Made by a program: the position numbers and the translations under genes. This document shows positions 7,123 to 17,400 of a stretch of 64,000 bases of DNA, piece after piece; the first letter of the stretch is position 1; every line of letters starts with the position of its first letter. Source of the stretch: CALCNS01 sp937897315 (lineage in GTDB: Bacteria; Bacillota; JAAYKD01); the NCBI GenBank assembly GCA_036744005.1, contig DAINOJ010000002.1, positions 62,001 to 126,000 on the forward strand. The letters run 5' to 3'. Under the pieces are notes generated by a model. That model did no database searches, had not been told where the DNA came from, and worked only from the letters and a program-made list of their open reading frames with translations.

Positions 7123-9201
7123 TTATACTCCTCGTGTTTTTTGTATGATGTCTTCTGAAACGCTCTTAGGAACTTCGGCGTAATGGCTTGGTTCCATAGA
7201 ATACACAGCACGTCCTTGAGTTTTCGAACGCAAGACCGTTGCATAGCCGAACATGGAAGCCAACGGAACATGCGAGCGCACTACTTGGACACCGGGTCTG
7301 GCATCGATTCCTTCAATATGACCACGTCGGCTATTGATATCTCCGATGACATCACCTAAATACTCTTCTGGTACAACGACTTCAACTTTCATAATAGGTT
7401 CCAATAAAATGGGACCTGCTTTTTCAGCAGCATTTTTAAATGCCATGGAGCCGGCTATTTTGAAAGCCATTTCTGAAGAATCGACTTCGTGATAAGAGCC
7501 ATCTACTAAAGTAGCCCGCATATCAATCATGGGATAACCAGCTAAAACGCCGTTACCCATGGCCTCTTTAATACCGTTATCGATGGGGTTGATGTATTCT
7601 TTTGGAACAGACCCGCCTACAATCTTGTTAACGAACTCATAACCAGATCCGGCCTCCAACGGTTCCAATTGAATAACGGCATGCCCATATTGACCGCGGC
7701 CACCACTTTGACGTACGAATCGTCCTTCTGCTTTTACAGAACGAGATATCGTTTCGCGATATGCTACCATGGGTCGTCCAACATTAGCTTGTACTTTGAA
7801 CTCACGGAGCAATCTATCCACGATAATCTCGAGGTGCAATTCACCCATACCAGCAATAATCGTTTGTCCCGTTTCTGCTTCAGTGAAAGTGCGCAAACTC
7901 GGATCTTCTTCTGATAATCGTCCTAAGGCAATGGCTAACTTATCTTGGTCGGCTTTCGTTTTTGGTTCAATTGCCTGATTGATAACCGGTTCCGGGAAGT
8001 TCATCGACTCAAGAACGATAGGATTCTTTTCGTCACATAAGGTATCTCCGGTAAAGGTATCTTTCAAACCAACAATCGCGCAAATATCTCCAGTATAAAC
8101 TTCGGACATTTCTTCGCGGTGATTGGCGTGCATTCTCAAAACACGACCGACTCTTTCTCTTTTGCCTTTTGATGAGTTATAAATGTAAGAGCCAGAGACA
8201 ATCTTTCCGGAATAAACCCGTACAAATGCTAATTTCCCTACAAAAGGATCCGCCATGATTTTGAAGGCTAAGGCAGATAGCGGCTCATCATCTGCGAACT
8301 TGCGGACAAGCTCTTCTTCTCCATCGGTATCCATTCCTCGAACTTCACCAATATCATCAGGAGAAGGTAAATATTCAACAATTCCGTCTAGTAGCTTTTG
8401 AACCCCTTTGTTACGATAAGAAGTTCCGCAAAAAACCGGAACAATTTTGGCGGCGACTGTTGCTTTTCGTAATGCCGCTTTGATTTGATCCAATTCGGGC
8501 ACTTCTCCCTCAAGTATCATCATCATTAGGTCGTCATCGAACTCGGCTACCGCCTCTAATAATTGATGACGAGCCATCTCAGCAGCATCTTGATACTCAA
8601 CAGGAATCTCTCTCTCCTGAATGTCTTTGCCCTCGCTATCCATATAATAGTAGGCTTTCATCAGGAGCAAGTCGATAATTCCTACGAAATCTCCTTCAGC
8701 GCCAATCGGTAATTGAACCGGATGAGCATTGGCTTTCAACCGATCGTGCATCATGGATACCACTCTCTGGAAATCTGCACCGGTGATGTCCATTTTGTTT
8801 ACATAGGCGATACGAGGGACATGGTAGCGGTCAGCTTGATGCCAAACCGTCTCGGATTGGGGCTCAACGCCCCCCTTTGCACAAAAGACTGCTACAGCGC
8901 CATCCAGGACTCTAAGCGAACGCTCGACTTCAACTGTAAAGTCAACGTGCCCTGGTGTATCGATAATATTAATAGAACAATCGTGCCAGCGACAGGTTGT
9001 AGCCGCTGAGGTAATGGTAATACCACGCTCTGCTTCTTGAACCATCCAGTCCATAGTGGCTCCACCTTCGTGAACCTCACCCATGCGATGTAATCGACCG
9101 GTATAATACAAAATGCGTTCGGTCGTTGTGGTCTTACCGGCATCAATATGAGCCATAATACCAATGTTTCTGACGTTATTTAAAGAAATAGCTCTCGGCA
9201 C
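7123..9201 (-). CDS. fusA: Elongation factor G
   Basis: Translocase GTPase of 692 residues, the normal bacterial length. The P-loop AHIDAGKT, the switch II DTPGHVDF and NKMD motifs are present, followed by domains II-V; the C-terminus contains the conserved GDVIGDINSRRGHIEG loop of domain V. Start is a GTG with GGAGGAG upstream. Lies between rpsG and tuf1 as in the standard str operon. Confidence 0.98.
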   Translation of the reverse strand: MPRAISLNNVRNIGIMAHIDAGKTTTTERILYYTGRLHRMGEVHEGGATMDWMVQEAERGITITSAATTCRWHDCSINIIDTPGHVDFTVEVERSLRVLDGAVAVFCAKGGVEPQSETVWHQADRYHVPRIAYVNKMDITGADFQRVVSMMHDRLKANAHPVQLPIGAEGDFVGIIDLLLMKAYYYMDSEGKDIQEREIPVEYQDAAEMARHQLLEAVAEFDDDLMMMILEGEVPELDQIKAALRKATVAAKIVPVFCGTSYRNKGVQKLLDGIVEYLPSPDDIGEVRGMDTDGEEELVRKFADDEPLSALAFKIMADPFVGKLAFVRVYSGKIVSGSYIYNSSKGKRERVGRVLRMHANHREEMSEVYTGDICAIVGLKDTFTGDTLCDEKNPIVLESMNFPEPVINQAIEPKTKADQDKLAIALGRLSEEDPSLRTFTEAETGQTIIAGMGELHLEIIVDRLLREFKVQANVGRPMVAYRETISRSVKAEGRFVRQSGGRGQYGHAVIQLEPLEAGSGYEFVNKIVGGSVPKEYINPIDNGIKEAMGNGVLAGYPMIDMRATLVDGSYHEVDSSEMAFKIAGSMAFKNAAEKAGPILLEPIMKVEVVVPEEYLGDVIGDINSRRGHIEGIDARPGVQVVRSHVPLASMFGYATVLRSKTQGRAVYSMEPSHYAEVPKSVSEDIIQKTRGV

Positions 9202-9246
9202 GCTTTTCTCCTCCTTTCGCTCATAGTCCCTTCTGACAGGGTCATT

Positions 9247-9717
9247 TTACCAACGATAATGAGCAAATGCTTTGTTGGCTTCCGCCATTTTATGCATATC
9301 TTCACGTTTTTTTACAGAGTTACCAGTATTGTTAGCGGCGTCCATGAGTTCGCCAGCCAAACGTTCTTCCATAGTGCGCTCGTTGCGTTTTCGTGCATAA
9401 TCGACAACCCAACGAATACTCAAAGTTTGACGACGATTCGCAGATACTTCAATAGGAACCTGATAAGTCGCACCGCCAACTCGACGAGCTTTGACTTCCA
9501 ATACAGGCATGACATTTTTCAATGCATTTTCTACAACTTCCATAGGGTCTTTACTCGTCTTGGCTTGGATAATTTCACAAGCATTGTAGAAAATCTTTTG
9601 AGCAACGCCGCGCTTACCGTCCATCATAATTTTATTGATGACGCGAGTGACCAAAATGCTGTTATAAACCGGATCCGGCAATACTTCGCGTTTTTGAACT
9701 GGACCTTTTCTTGGCAC
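9247..9717 (-). CDS. rpsG: 30S ribosomal protein S7
   Basis: Head-organising protein of the 30S subunit, 156 residues, starting MPRKGPVQKREVLPDPVYNS and ending KMAEANKAFAHYRW, both typical. It follows rpsL and precedes fusA. Ordinary. Confidence 0.98.
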   Translation of the reverse strand: MPRKGPVQKREVLPDPVYNSILVTRVINKIMMDGKRGVAQKIFYNACEIIQAKTSKDPMEVVENALKNVMPVLEVKARRVGGATYQVPIEVSANRRQTLSIRWVVDYARKRNERTMEERLAGELMDAANNTGNSVKKREDMHKMAEANKAFAHYRW

Positions 9718-9760
9718 GGTTTCTCCTCCTTACCATAAATTAATGTAAGAGTTCATTTAG

Positions 9761-10135
9761 TTATTTCTTGGGTCTCTTAGCGCCATATTTCGATCTGCTT
9801 TGTAAGCGTTTTTGAACGCCTGCAGTATCCAATGCGCCACGCACGATGTGATAACGTACGCCGGGTAAGTCTCTTACACGACCACCGCGAACTAAGACCA
9901 CACTGTGTTCTTGCAAGTTGTGTCCTACACCCGGAATATAAGCGTTCACTTCAAAACCATTGGTAAGGCGTACACGAGCCACTTTACGCAAGGCAGAGTT
10001 CGGCTTCTTTGGGGTTACTGTACGGACAACTGTGCAAACACCGCGTCTTTGTGGGCAGCTTTCTAAAGCCGGTGATTTAGACTTGTATTCAACTTTAACG
10101 CGACCTTTGCGAACCAGTTGATTGATTGTCGGCAT
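9761..10135 (-). CDS. rpsL: 30S ribosomal protein S12
   Basis: Decoding-centre protein. The frame is open to a TTG at 10159, but the ribosome binding site GGAAGGGGGA lies inside that extension and is spaced correctly for the ATG at 10135 (MPTINQLVRKG), giving 124 residues. The PKKPN loop (lysines 43 and 44) and the PGVGHNLQEHS loop are wild-type in appearance, so no streptomycin-resistance change is visible. Confidence 0.97.
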   Translation of the reverse strand: MPTINQLVRKGRVKVEYKSKSPALESCPQRRGVCTVVRTVTPKKPNSALRKVARVRLTNGFEVNAYIPGVGHNLQEHSVVLVRGGRVRDLPGVRYHIVRGALDTAGVQKRLQSRSKYGAKRPKK

Positions 10136-10185
10136 ATGTTTACATCCCCCTTCCTTCAAATTAAAATCTTATGGTTGTGATTAAT

Positions 10186-10443
10186 TTATTCTGTTTCGCG
10201 GACGATTCCCGCAGCAGCAGCACCTACTTGGATGCCGCAAGCATTTCCCAATATCAGCATACTTTCGACACGGATGGTTGGGAGTTGATGTTCTATGCAC
10301 AATTGCAGTATAGGTTGAATTACATGGGAATCCGCATCTTCAGCCAGAAAAACGCTTGCAACCCGCCCAGAACAAATGCCTTTCACAGTTTGTTTCGAGC
10401 CGATCGTTTTTCTCTTAGCTGTTTTCAACATTTCCAATGTCAT
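10186..10443 (-). CDS. L7Ae-family ribosomal protein (YbxF/RplGB-like)
   Basis: Small K-turn RNA-binding protein commonly encoded between rpoC and rpsL in Bacillota. 85 residues from the ATG at 10443, chosen for the AAGGAGTGG just upstream. Visible family features are the N-terminal SKQTVKGICSGRVASVFLAEDAD stretch split around the conserved G-S-V pattern, and the C-terminal LGNACGIQVGAAAAG. It is the first gene behind the promoter at 10497-10526 and thus heads the rpsL-rpsG-fusA-tuf1 transcript. Confidence 0.9.
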   Translation of the reverse strand: MTLEMLKTAKRKTIGSKQTVKGICSGRVASVFLAEDADSHVIQPILQLCIEHQLPTIRVESMLILGNACGIQVGAAAAGIVRETE

Positions 10444-10489
10444 TGAACCACTCCTTTTTGGGCATAACAATGCATTCCGGAAACAGCGA

Positions 10490-10516
10490 CCCCTCGAGTA
10501 TACAACTTTCGAGGGG
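10490..10516. promoter_or_regulatory. Perfect dyad over the L7Ae/str promoter
   Basis: CCCCTCGA (10490-10497) and TCGAGGGG (10509-10516) form an 8-bp perfect inverted repeat with an 11-base centre. The repeat covers the -10 hexamer and part of the spacer of the promoter at 10497-10526, and its outer edge reaches the expected start of transcription. It would therefore act mainly as DNA (an operator) rather than as an RNA hairpin of that transcript; in the rpoC read-through transcript it could also fold. Confidence 0.5.
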
Positions 10517-10526
10517 CCGTTGTCAA
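10497..10526 (-). promoter_or_regulatory. Sigma-A promoter for L7Ae-rpsL-rpsG-fusA-tuf1
   Basis: On the minus strand TTGACA (10521-10526) is followed after 18 bases by TATACT (10497-10502). Transcription would start near 10490, about 47 bases before the L7Ae start codon. This gives the str genes a promoter of their own just downstream of rpoC. Confidence 0.75.
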
Positions 10527-10563
10527 GAAATTGTGCAAAGATTTACATTGTTACACAATCCAA

Positions 10564-13500
10564 CTAAGACTCGATTTCATCCTGATGAAGCATCGATTCC
10601 GTTGTCATTTCTTCAGAATTGCGTAATAGTAAATGGCGATAAGCTGCCATCCCGGTACCGGCAGGGATTAGTTTTCCGATGATGACGTTCTCTTTCAAAC
10701 CTAATAATGGATCACTTTTCCCTTTAATAGCCGCTTCCGTCAGCACACGAGTTGTCTCTTGGAAGGAAGCCGCAGACAGGAAGGAATCTGTAGCCAACGA
10801 GGCTTTGGTAATTCCCAATAGAATCGGACTACCAACAGCAGGTTCTCCGCCCTGTTCAAAAGCTTGGGTATTGGCATCTTCGAAATCGAATATATCAACG
10901 ATTCCATTTGTCAATAAATCGGTATCACCCGACTCTTCCACTCGAACCTTGCGCAACATCTGCCTTACAATGACCTCAATGTGTTTATCATTGATTTCAA
11001 CACCCTGATTGCGATAAACTTTCTGAATTTCTTGTACCATGTAGTTTTGTACCGCACTGACACCTTTATAGGTTAGCAAATCGTGTGGATTCAAACTCCC
11101 TGAGGTTAACGGATCACCAATATCCACAGTGTCCTTCTCTTTTACCAAGAGGTTCACACCAAAGGGTGCCGGATAGGCATGAACTTCGCCATCGTCTCCG
11201 GTCACTTCGATTTCTCTCTTACCCTTGTTCTCAACGATACTAACGGTTCCAGCGCTGATGGCCAAGCTCGCCTGACCTTTTGGCTTACGAGCCTCGAAAA
11301 CCTCTTCGACACGAGGTAACCCTTGTGTGATATCTTCACTACTCGCTACTCCGCCGGTATGGAACGTTCTCATGGTAAGCTGAGTTCCTGGTTCTCCAAT
11401 CGATTGTGCCGCAATGATACCCACCGCTTCACCAACATCTACCAAACGTCCGTTCGCCAGATTTCTGCCATAGCATTTTACACAAACACCATGACGTGTA
11501 GCACATGTTAAAACAGAACGGCAAGTCACTTTAGTTATTAAAGGTTCGCTTAGAGCATCGCCCACTTTGACCATCATTTGGTCTACTTGAGCAGGCTTTT
11601 GAGCTTCTCCATCTGGCTTCATATACAAAGCATGAACATGTTCTTTCCCTGCTGAGTCGGTCACTATGACTTTATGATTTACTATTTTGGCCATACCCGC
11701 AGCCGTACTTCGAACAATACCATAGGTGCTCAGTTCTTTGCTGATATGTGAATCAATCCATTCTCCTCCGGCTACAAAACAAGGTTGGTCATGAATCATA
11801 ATACCATGGGGTTGCATTTTGGCCTTTGCAATAAGTTCGCCCGTTTCAGCATCGATCAAATCCGGAACTGGGATGTCGATGGCTGCATATCGTCCTACGA
11901 GCCTCTCTTCCAGTTTTTCAATCAACTGACGTCCATCGCGGATTTCAATCATTTCGATGCCATTGGTGGTGCCACAATCTTCTTCTCGAATAATCACATC
12001 TTGAGAAACGTCGACCAAGCGGCGAGTTAAATATCCGGAGTCGGCTGTTCGCAATGCGGTGTCGGCTAATCCCTTACGAGTTCCATGTGTCGAGATGAAA
12101 TACTCCAGTACCGATAAACCTTCTCGGAAATTTGACTTAATTGGCAAATCAATAATACGACCGGTCGGATCCGTCATCAATCCACGCATACCCGCTAATT
12201 GTCCTAGCTGAGACATATTAGCACGTGCTTTTGATGTTGCCATCATGTAAATCGGATTGAATTTATCCATGGAACCTTCCAATTTGGACTGAACTTCTTT
12301 TGTTGCAGAACTCCAAACAGAGACGACTTTGTCATAGCGTTCTTTTTCGCTGATATGACCTCGAGCAAAGTAGCGTTCTACTTTTTCGACTTCATTCTCA
12401 GAGCGCTCAATGATTTCGGTCTTTTCTTTTGGTACCGATGCATCTTGTAAACCAATGCTGATTCCACCACGAGTTGCGTAACTAAAGGCCAAATTCTTAA
12501 TATCGTTAATAACCTCTGCTGTAGCAGCATTACCATGAATTTCATAGACTCTCCAAACAATATCGCCTAGCAAACCCTTATCTACTGGGAAATCTACTTC
12601 TAGATTACAGACTTTATCGGGGTTATTGCGATCTACAAAACCCAAATCTTGTGGAATTTTCTCATTGATAATCAATCGGCCCATCGTCGTTTCGATAACC
12701 TTACTTACTTCGCGTCCATCTGCCATCGTGGCTTTTCGACGAACCTTAATGGGAGCTTGCAAATGCAACACACCTGCTTGATACGCCATGAGTGCTTCTT
12801 CCATACAGGTAAACACCATGCCACTACCATTTGCACCAGGACGAACAATCGTTAAATAATAACTTCCCAAGATCATGTCTTGCTGTGGTGTGATTTCGGG
12901 TTTCGCATCTTTCGGATTTAAGATGTTGTTTGTGGCCATCATTAAGAAACGAGCTTCTGCCTGCGCCTCAGGAGACAAAGGTACGTGAACTGCCATTTGG
13001 TCACCATCAAAGTCCGCATTGAAACCATGACAGACAAGCGGATGTAACTTTATAGCACGACCTTCCACCAACACCGGTTCAAATGCTTGAATTCCCAGTC
13101 GATGCAAGGTGGGTGCCCGGTTCAACATGACCGGGTGGCCTTGAATGACTTCTTCCAAGACATCCCAAACTTCTTCGCTTACCCGCTCAACTTTCCGTTT
13201 GGCGGATTTTATATTATGAGCCAACCCTTTCTGTACTAACACTTTCATCACGAAAGGTTTAAAAAGCTCCAAGGCCATCTCTTTCGGTAACCCGCATTGA
13301 TGCAGCTTGAGCTCGGGACCCACAACAATAACCGAACGGCCAGAATAATCAACGCGTTTTCCCAATAAATTCTGACGAAATCTTCCTTGCTTTCCTTTTA
13401 GCATTTCACTCAGGGATTTCAAAGGTCTATTGCCAGCACCAGTGACCGGGCGTCCTCTGCGGCCATTATCGATCAGTGCATCCACTGCTTCTTGTAACAT

Positions 13501-14367
13501 GCGTTTCTCGTTACGCACAATGATATCGGGAGCCCCCAAATCCAGAAGCTTTTTGAGACGATTATTACGATTTATGACTCGCCGATATAGATCGTTTAGG
13601 TCAGATGTGGCAAATCGTCCACCATCGAGTTGTACCATGGGACGTAGTTCTGGCGGTATAACAGGAACAACATCCATAATCATCCATTCAGGACGATTCC
13701 CTGATTTACGAAATGCCTCTGCCACTTCTAAGCGCCGACTGGCTCTCGTTTTTCTCTGACCTGAGGTGGTCTTGATTTCGTTCCGAAGTTCGGGACAGAG
13801 CTCCTCTACATTTACTTTTTCAAGGAGCTCTCGAATGGCTTCTGCACCCATGCCCGCTCTGAAACCAGCTGATCCGTATTTATCTCGAGCTTCGCGATAT
13901 TGAGATTCATTGAGAATGTCTTTTTCAGTTAAATCGGTTCCTACACCAGGATCTAAAACAACATAGGCCGCAAAGTACAACACTTTCTCAAGAACCCTAG
14001 GTGACATATCAAGAATTAAACCCATCCGACTGGGAATTCCTTTAAAGAACCAAATATGTGAGACCGGAGCCGCCAATTCAATATGACCCATACGTTCGCG
14101 TCGCACTTTTGCTCTGGTTACTTCCACTCCGCAGCGATCACAAACAATCCCTTTATATCGGATACGCTTATATTTGCCGCAGTAACATTCCCAATCTTTG
14201 GTTGGTCCGAAAATTTTCTCACAGAAAAGACCGTCTTTTTCCGGTTTCAACGTTCTATAATTAATGGTTTCGGGTTTCTTTACTTCCCCCCGTGACCATT
14301 TGCGAATCTGCTCTGAGGAAGCAAGTCCAATTTTCATGGAAGCAATGTTGACATCCAGCACAAGCAT
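10564..14367 (-). CDS. rpoC: DNA-directed RNA polymerase subunit beta'
   Basis: Catalytic large subunit of RNA polymerase, 1267 residues. N-terminal zinc ribbon CYCGKYKRIRYKGIVCDRC, the active-site NADFDGDQM loop, and the second zinc site around CRSVLTCATRHGVCVKC are all present. Start is ATG with GAAGGGAGATA upstream. It follows rpoB by 45 bases in one operon. Nothing atypical for Bacillota was noticed. Confidence 0.99.
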   Translation of the reverse strand: MLVLDVNIASMKIGLASSEQIRKWSRGEVKKPETINYRTLKPEKDGLFCEKIFGPTKDWECYCGKYKRIRYKGIVCDRCGVEVTRAKVRRERMGHIELAAPVSHIWFFKGIPSRMGLILDMSPRVLEKVLYFAAYVVLDPGVGTDLTEKDILNESQYREARDKYGSAGFRAGMGAEAIRELLEKVNVEELCPELRNEIKTTSGQRKTRASRRLEVAEAFRKSGNRPEWMIMDVVPVIPPELRPMVQLDGGRFATSDLNDLYRRVINRNNRLKKLLDLGAPDIIVRNEKRMLQEAVDALIDNGRRGRPVTGAGNRPLKSLSEMLKGKQGRFRQNLLGKRVDYSGRSVIVVGPELKLHQCGLPKEMALELFKPFVMKVLVQKGLAHNIKSAKRKVERVSEEVWDVLEEVIQGHPVMLNRAPTLHRLGIQAFEPVLVEGRAIKLHPLVCHGFNADFDGDQMAVHVPLSPEAQAEARFLMMATNNILNPKDAKPEITPQQDMILGSYYLTIVRPGANGSGMVFTCMEEALMAYQAGVLHLQAPIKVRRKATMADGREVSKVIETTMGRLIINEKIPQDLGFVDRNNPDKVCNLEVDFPVDKGLLGDIVWRVYEIHGNAATAEVINDIKNLAFSYATRGGISIGLQDASVPKEKTEIIERSENEVEKVERYFARGHISEKERYDKVVSVWSSATKEVQSKLEGSMDKFNPIYMMATSKARANMSQLGQLAGMRGLMTDPTGRIIDLPIKSNFREGLSVLEYFISTHGTRKGLADTALRTADSGYLTRRLVDVSQDVIIREEDCGTTNGIEMIEIRDGRQLIEKLEERLVGRYAAIDIPVPDLIDAETGELIAKAKMQPHGIMIHDQPCFVAGGEWIDSHISKELSTYGIVRSTAAGMAKIVNHKVIVTDSAGKEHVHALYMKPDGEAQKPAQVDQMMVKVGDALSEPLITKVTCRSVLTCATRHGVCVKCYGRNLANGRLVDVGEAVGIIAAQSIGEPGTQLTMRTFHTGGVASSEDITQGLPRVEEVFEARKPKGQASLAISAGTVSIVENKGKREIEVTGDDGEVHAYPAPFGVNLLVKEKDTVDIGDPLTSGSLNPHDLLTYKGVSAVQNYMVQEIQKVYRNQGVEINDKHIEVIVRQMLRKVRVEESGDTDLLTNGIVDIFDFEDANTQAFEQGGEPAVGSPILLGITKASLATDSFLSAASFQETTRVLTEAAIKGKSDPLLGLKENVIIGKLIPAGTGMAAYRHLLLRNSEEMTTESMLHQDEIES

Positions 14368-14412
14368 TATCTCCCTTCTATTTCCAACAATCGAGTTAAA
14401 CCGATTGCCATA

Positions 14413-17400
14413 CTAATTCATTACGGGTTCGTCATCCTCTTCGTCTTCGTCTTCCTCATCTTCGTCAGATTCCAGAAGGTCGTCATCCAAGAACTCGTCC
14501 TCCAACTTTGCAGCGACTAATTTAGCCAATTGAGCTAGTTTCGCCTCATCAATAATCAGTTCTTTCTTTTCGGGTGCTTTTTCGGTCAAATCATCTCGAT
14601 GAGTATCGATAGCAGGGAAGTCAAGAATTAAATCGTCGTCTTCTTCCTCTTCTTCATCCAAATCATCTAAGTCATCATCCGCAACTTCGGGTTCAACAGA
14701 TTCGATATTCAGATCCAATTCTTTCGCTGTTTCACCAATATCATCATCTGTTTCACGAATGATGATTTCTTCAGCATCTGCAGAGTACACCTTCACATCA
14801 AGTCCTAAACTCTGTAGTTCTTTAATCAGCACCTTAAAAGATTCAGGAATGCCCGGTTCCGGAACATTTTCTCCTTTTACAATGGCTTCATAGGTTTTCA
14901 CACGACCGATGACATCATCCGATTTGACGGTAAGAAGTTCTTGCAAGGTATAAGCCGCACCATAAGCTTCCAGTGCCCAAACTTCCATTTCGCCAAACCG
15001 TTGACCACCAAATTGTGCTTTACCACCCAAAGGTTGCTGAGTGACTAAAGAATACGGGCCAGTAGATCGTGCATGAATTTTGTCATCAACCAAATGGAAT
15101 AACTTAAGCATATACACATACCCAACGGTCACACGGTTCTCAAATGCTTCTCCGGTTCTTCCGTCAAAAAGCACGGTTTTTCCATCTCTTTCGAGACCTG
15201 ATTCACGAAGTGCTTGTAATACATCTTCTTCGCCTGCTCCATCAAAAACAGGAGTCGCTATGTGCAACCCTAAACGATTCGCTGCTGCACCTAAGTGTAC
15301 TTCTAGGATTTGTCCAATGTTCATACGTGAAGGAACACCCAAGGGATTCAAAACAATCTGGATTGGTGTACCGTCCGGAAGAAATGGCATGTCTTCTTCT
15401 GCCATAATTCTGGACACAACACCTTTATTCCCATGACGTCCTGCCATTTTATCGCCAACGCTGATTTTCCGCTTTTGAGCAATATAAACACGAACCAATT
15501 GATTTACACCCGGAGGTAATTCATCATTATTTTCTCGGGAAAACACCTTAACGTCGACAATTTTCCCGGCTTCGCCGTTGGGTACTCGCAAGGAGGTATC
15601 ACGCACCTCACGAGCCTTTTCACCGAAAATGGCTCGGAGAAGTCTTTCTTCCGCAGTCAACTCCGTCTCACCCTTTGGAGTGACCTTACCTACTAAGATA
15701 TCTCCGGACCTCACATCAGCTCCGATACGAACAATTCCTCGATCATCTAGATCCCTTAGTTGATCTTCACCAACATTTGGAATATCACGGGTAATTTCTT
15801 CTGGCCCCAATTTGGTGTCTCTTGCATCAGACTCGTATTCTTCAATATGTATCGAAGTGAAGATGTCTTCTCGTACGACTTTCTCCGATAAAAGGATTGC
15901 ATCTTCGTAGTTATAACCTTCCCAAGGCATGTAAGCAGCCAAGACATTTTTCCCTAATGCCAACTCTCCTTGTTCTGTAGCGGGGCCATCTGCAAGGACA
16001 GATCCTGCTTCCACTCTTTGACCACGTGTACAGATAACCCGTTGGTTCATACAAGTACCTTGGTTAGAACGAGTGAACTTAGTGAGCCTAAACGTGTCTA
16101 CCTCATTGTCGTCACCTAACACTTTGATTTCATCTGCTGTGGCACGAATCACTACACCGGCTCGACGTGAAATGACACAAACGCCTGAGTCAATAGCAGC
16201 TTTTCCTTCCATCCCTGTACCAATAATAGGAGCTTTCGGAACCAATAAGGGAACAGCCTGTTTTTGCATGTTCGATCCCATGAGAGCTCGAGAGGCGTCG
16301 TCATTTTCTAAAAAAGGAATCAGGGTTGTGGGTACTGAGAATAACTGCTTAGGAGAAACATCCATGTAATCTACTTCGTTTGGTAACACCTGTTTGATTT
16401 CTAGATTACGTAAACGCACCGTCACTTTTTCCTCGGCAAAATAATGATCTTCGGTTAAAGGTGTGTTGGCCTGTGTGCAGATGAACTCATCTTCTTCATC
16501 TGCTGTCAAATAATCAATCGTCTTGGTCACTAACCCCTTCTCTTTATCCACCAAGCGATAAGGAGTTTCGATGAACCCATATTTATTGATTCTAGCATAG
16601 GTAGTCAAAGAGCCGATTAAGCCAATGTTAGGTCCTTCTGGAGATTCTATGGGACACATTCTGCCATAATGGCTGTGATGTACGTCTCGAACCTCGAATC
16701 CAGCACGGTCACGACTGAGACCACCAGGTCCCAAAGCACTCAAGCGACGCTTATGAGCTAATTCTGCCAGTGGATTGGTTTGATCCATAAATTGCGAAAG
16801 TTGGCTCGAACCAAAGAATTCCTTAATGGACGCCACCACCGGTCGAATATTAATTAGCGCTTGCGGAGTTACTTGTTCAGTATTCTGGATGGACATTCTT
16901 TCACGAATCACTCGTTCCATGCGAGCAAGACCTACACGGAATTGGTTTTGCAATAATTCACCCACAGAACGAAGACGACGATTCCCTAAATGGTCAATAT
17001 CATCTCGGTTCCCTAAGTTATCCATAATATTGAGTTGATAACTAATAGCTGCCAAGATATCATCATTCGTCAAATGCTTCTCATCACGTGGAGAATACAC
17101 CGGACCTAAATATACCGTTTCCAGTTCTTCATCATGGCGAATTTTAACAGAACGGATCTTTCCTTCTTCCACCATAGAAACGAGGCTGGCAACATGCTCC
17201 TCGGTAATGATTTCTCCATCACCGATGATTAGTTGCTCCTTATAAAAAACGCTGTCAGCTACTCGCTGACCTAATAAGCGACTTTGCCAAGTTGTACCGT
17301 GGTACCCATTTCCGATGATTTTGATCTCGTGTTCACCATCTGCTGCGAAAACAAATACTTCATTTACTCCACATTCCATGAGCTTCTGGAAGTGTTCTCT

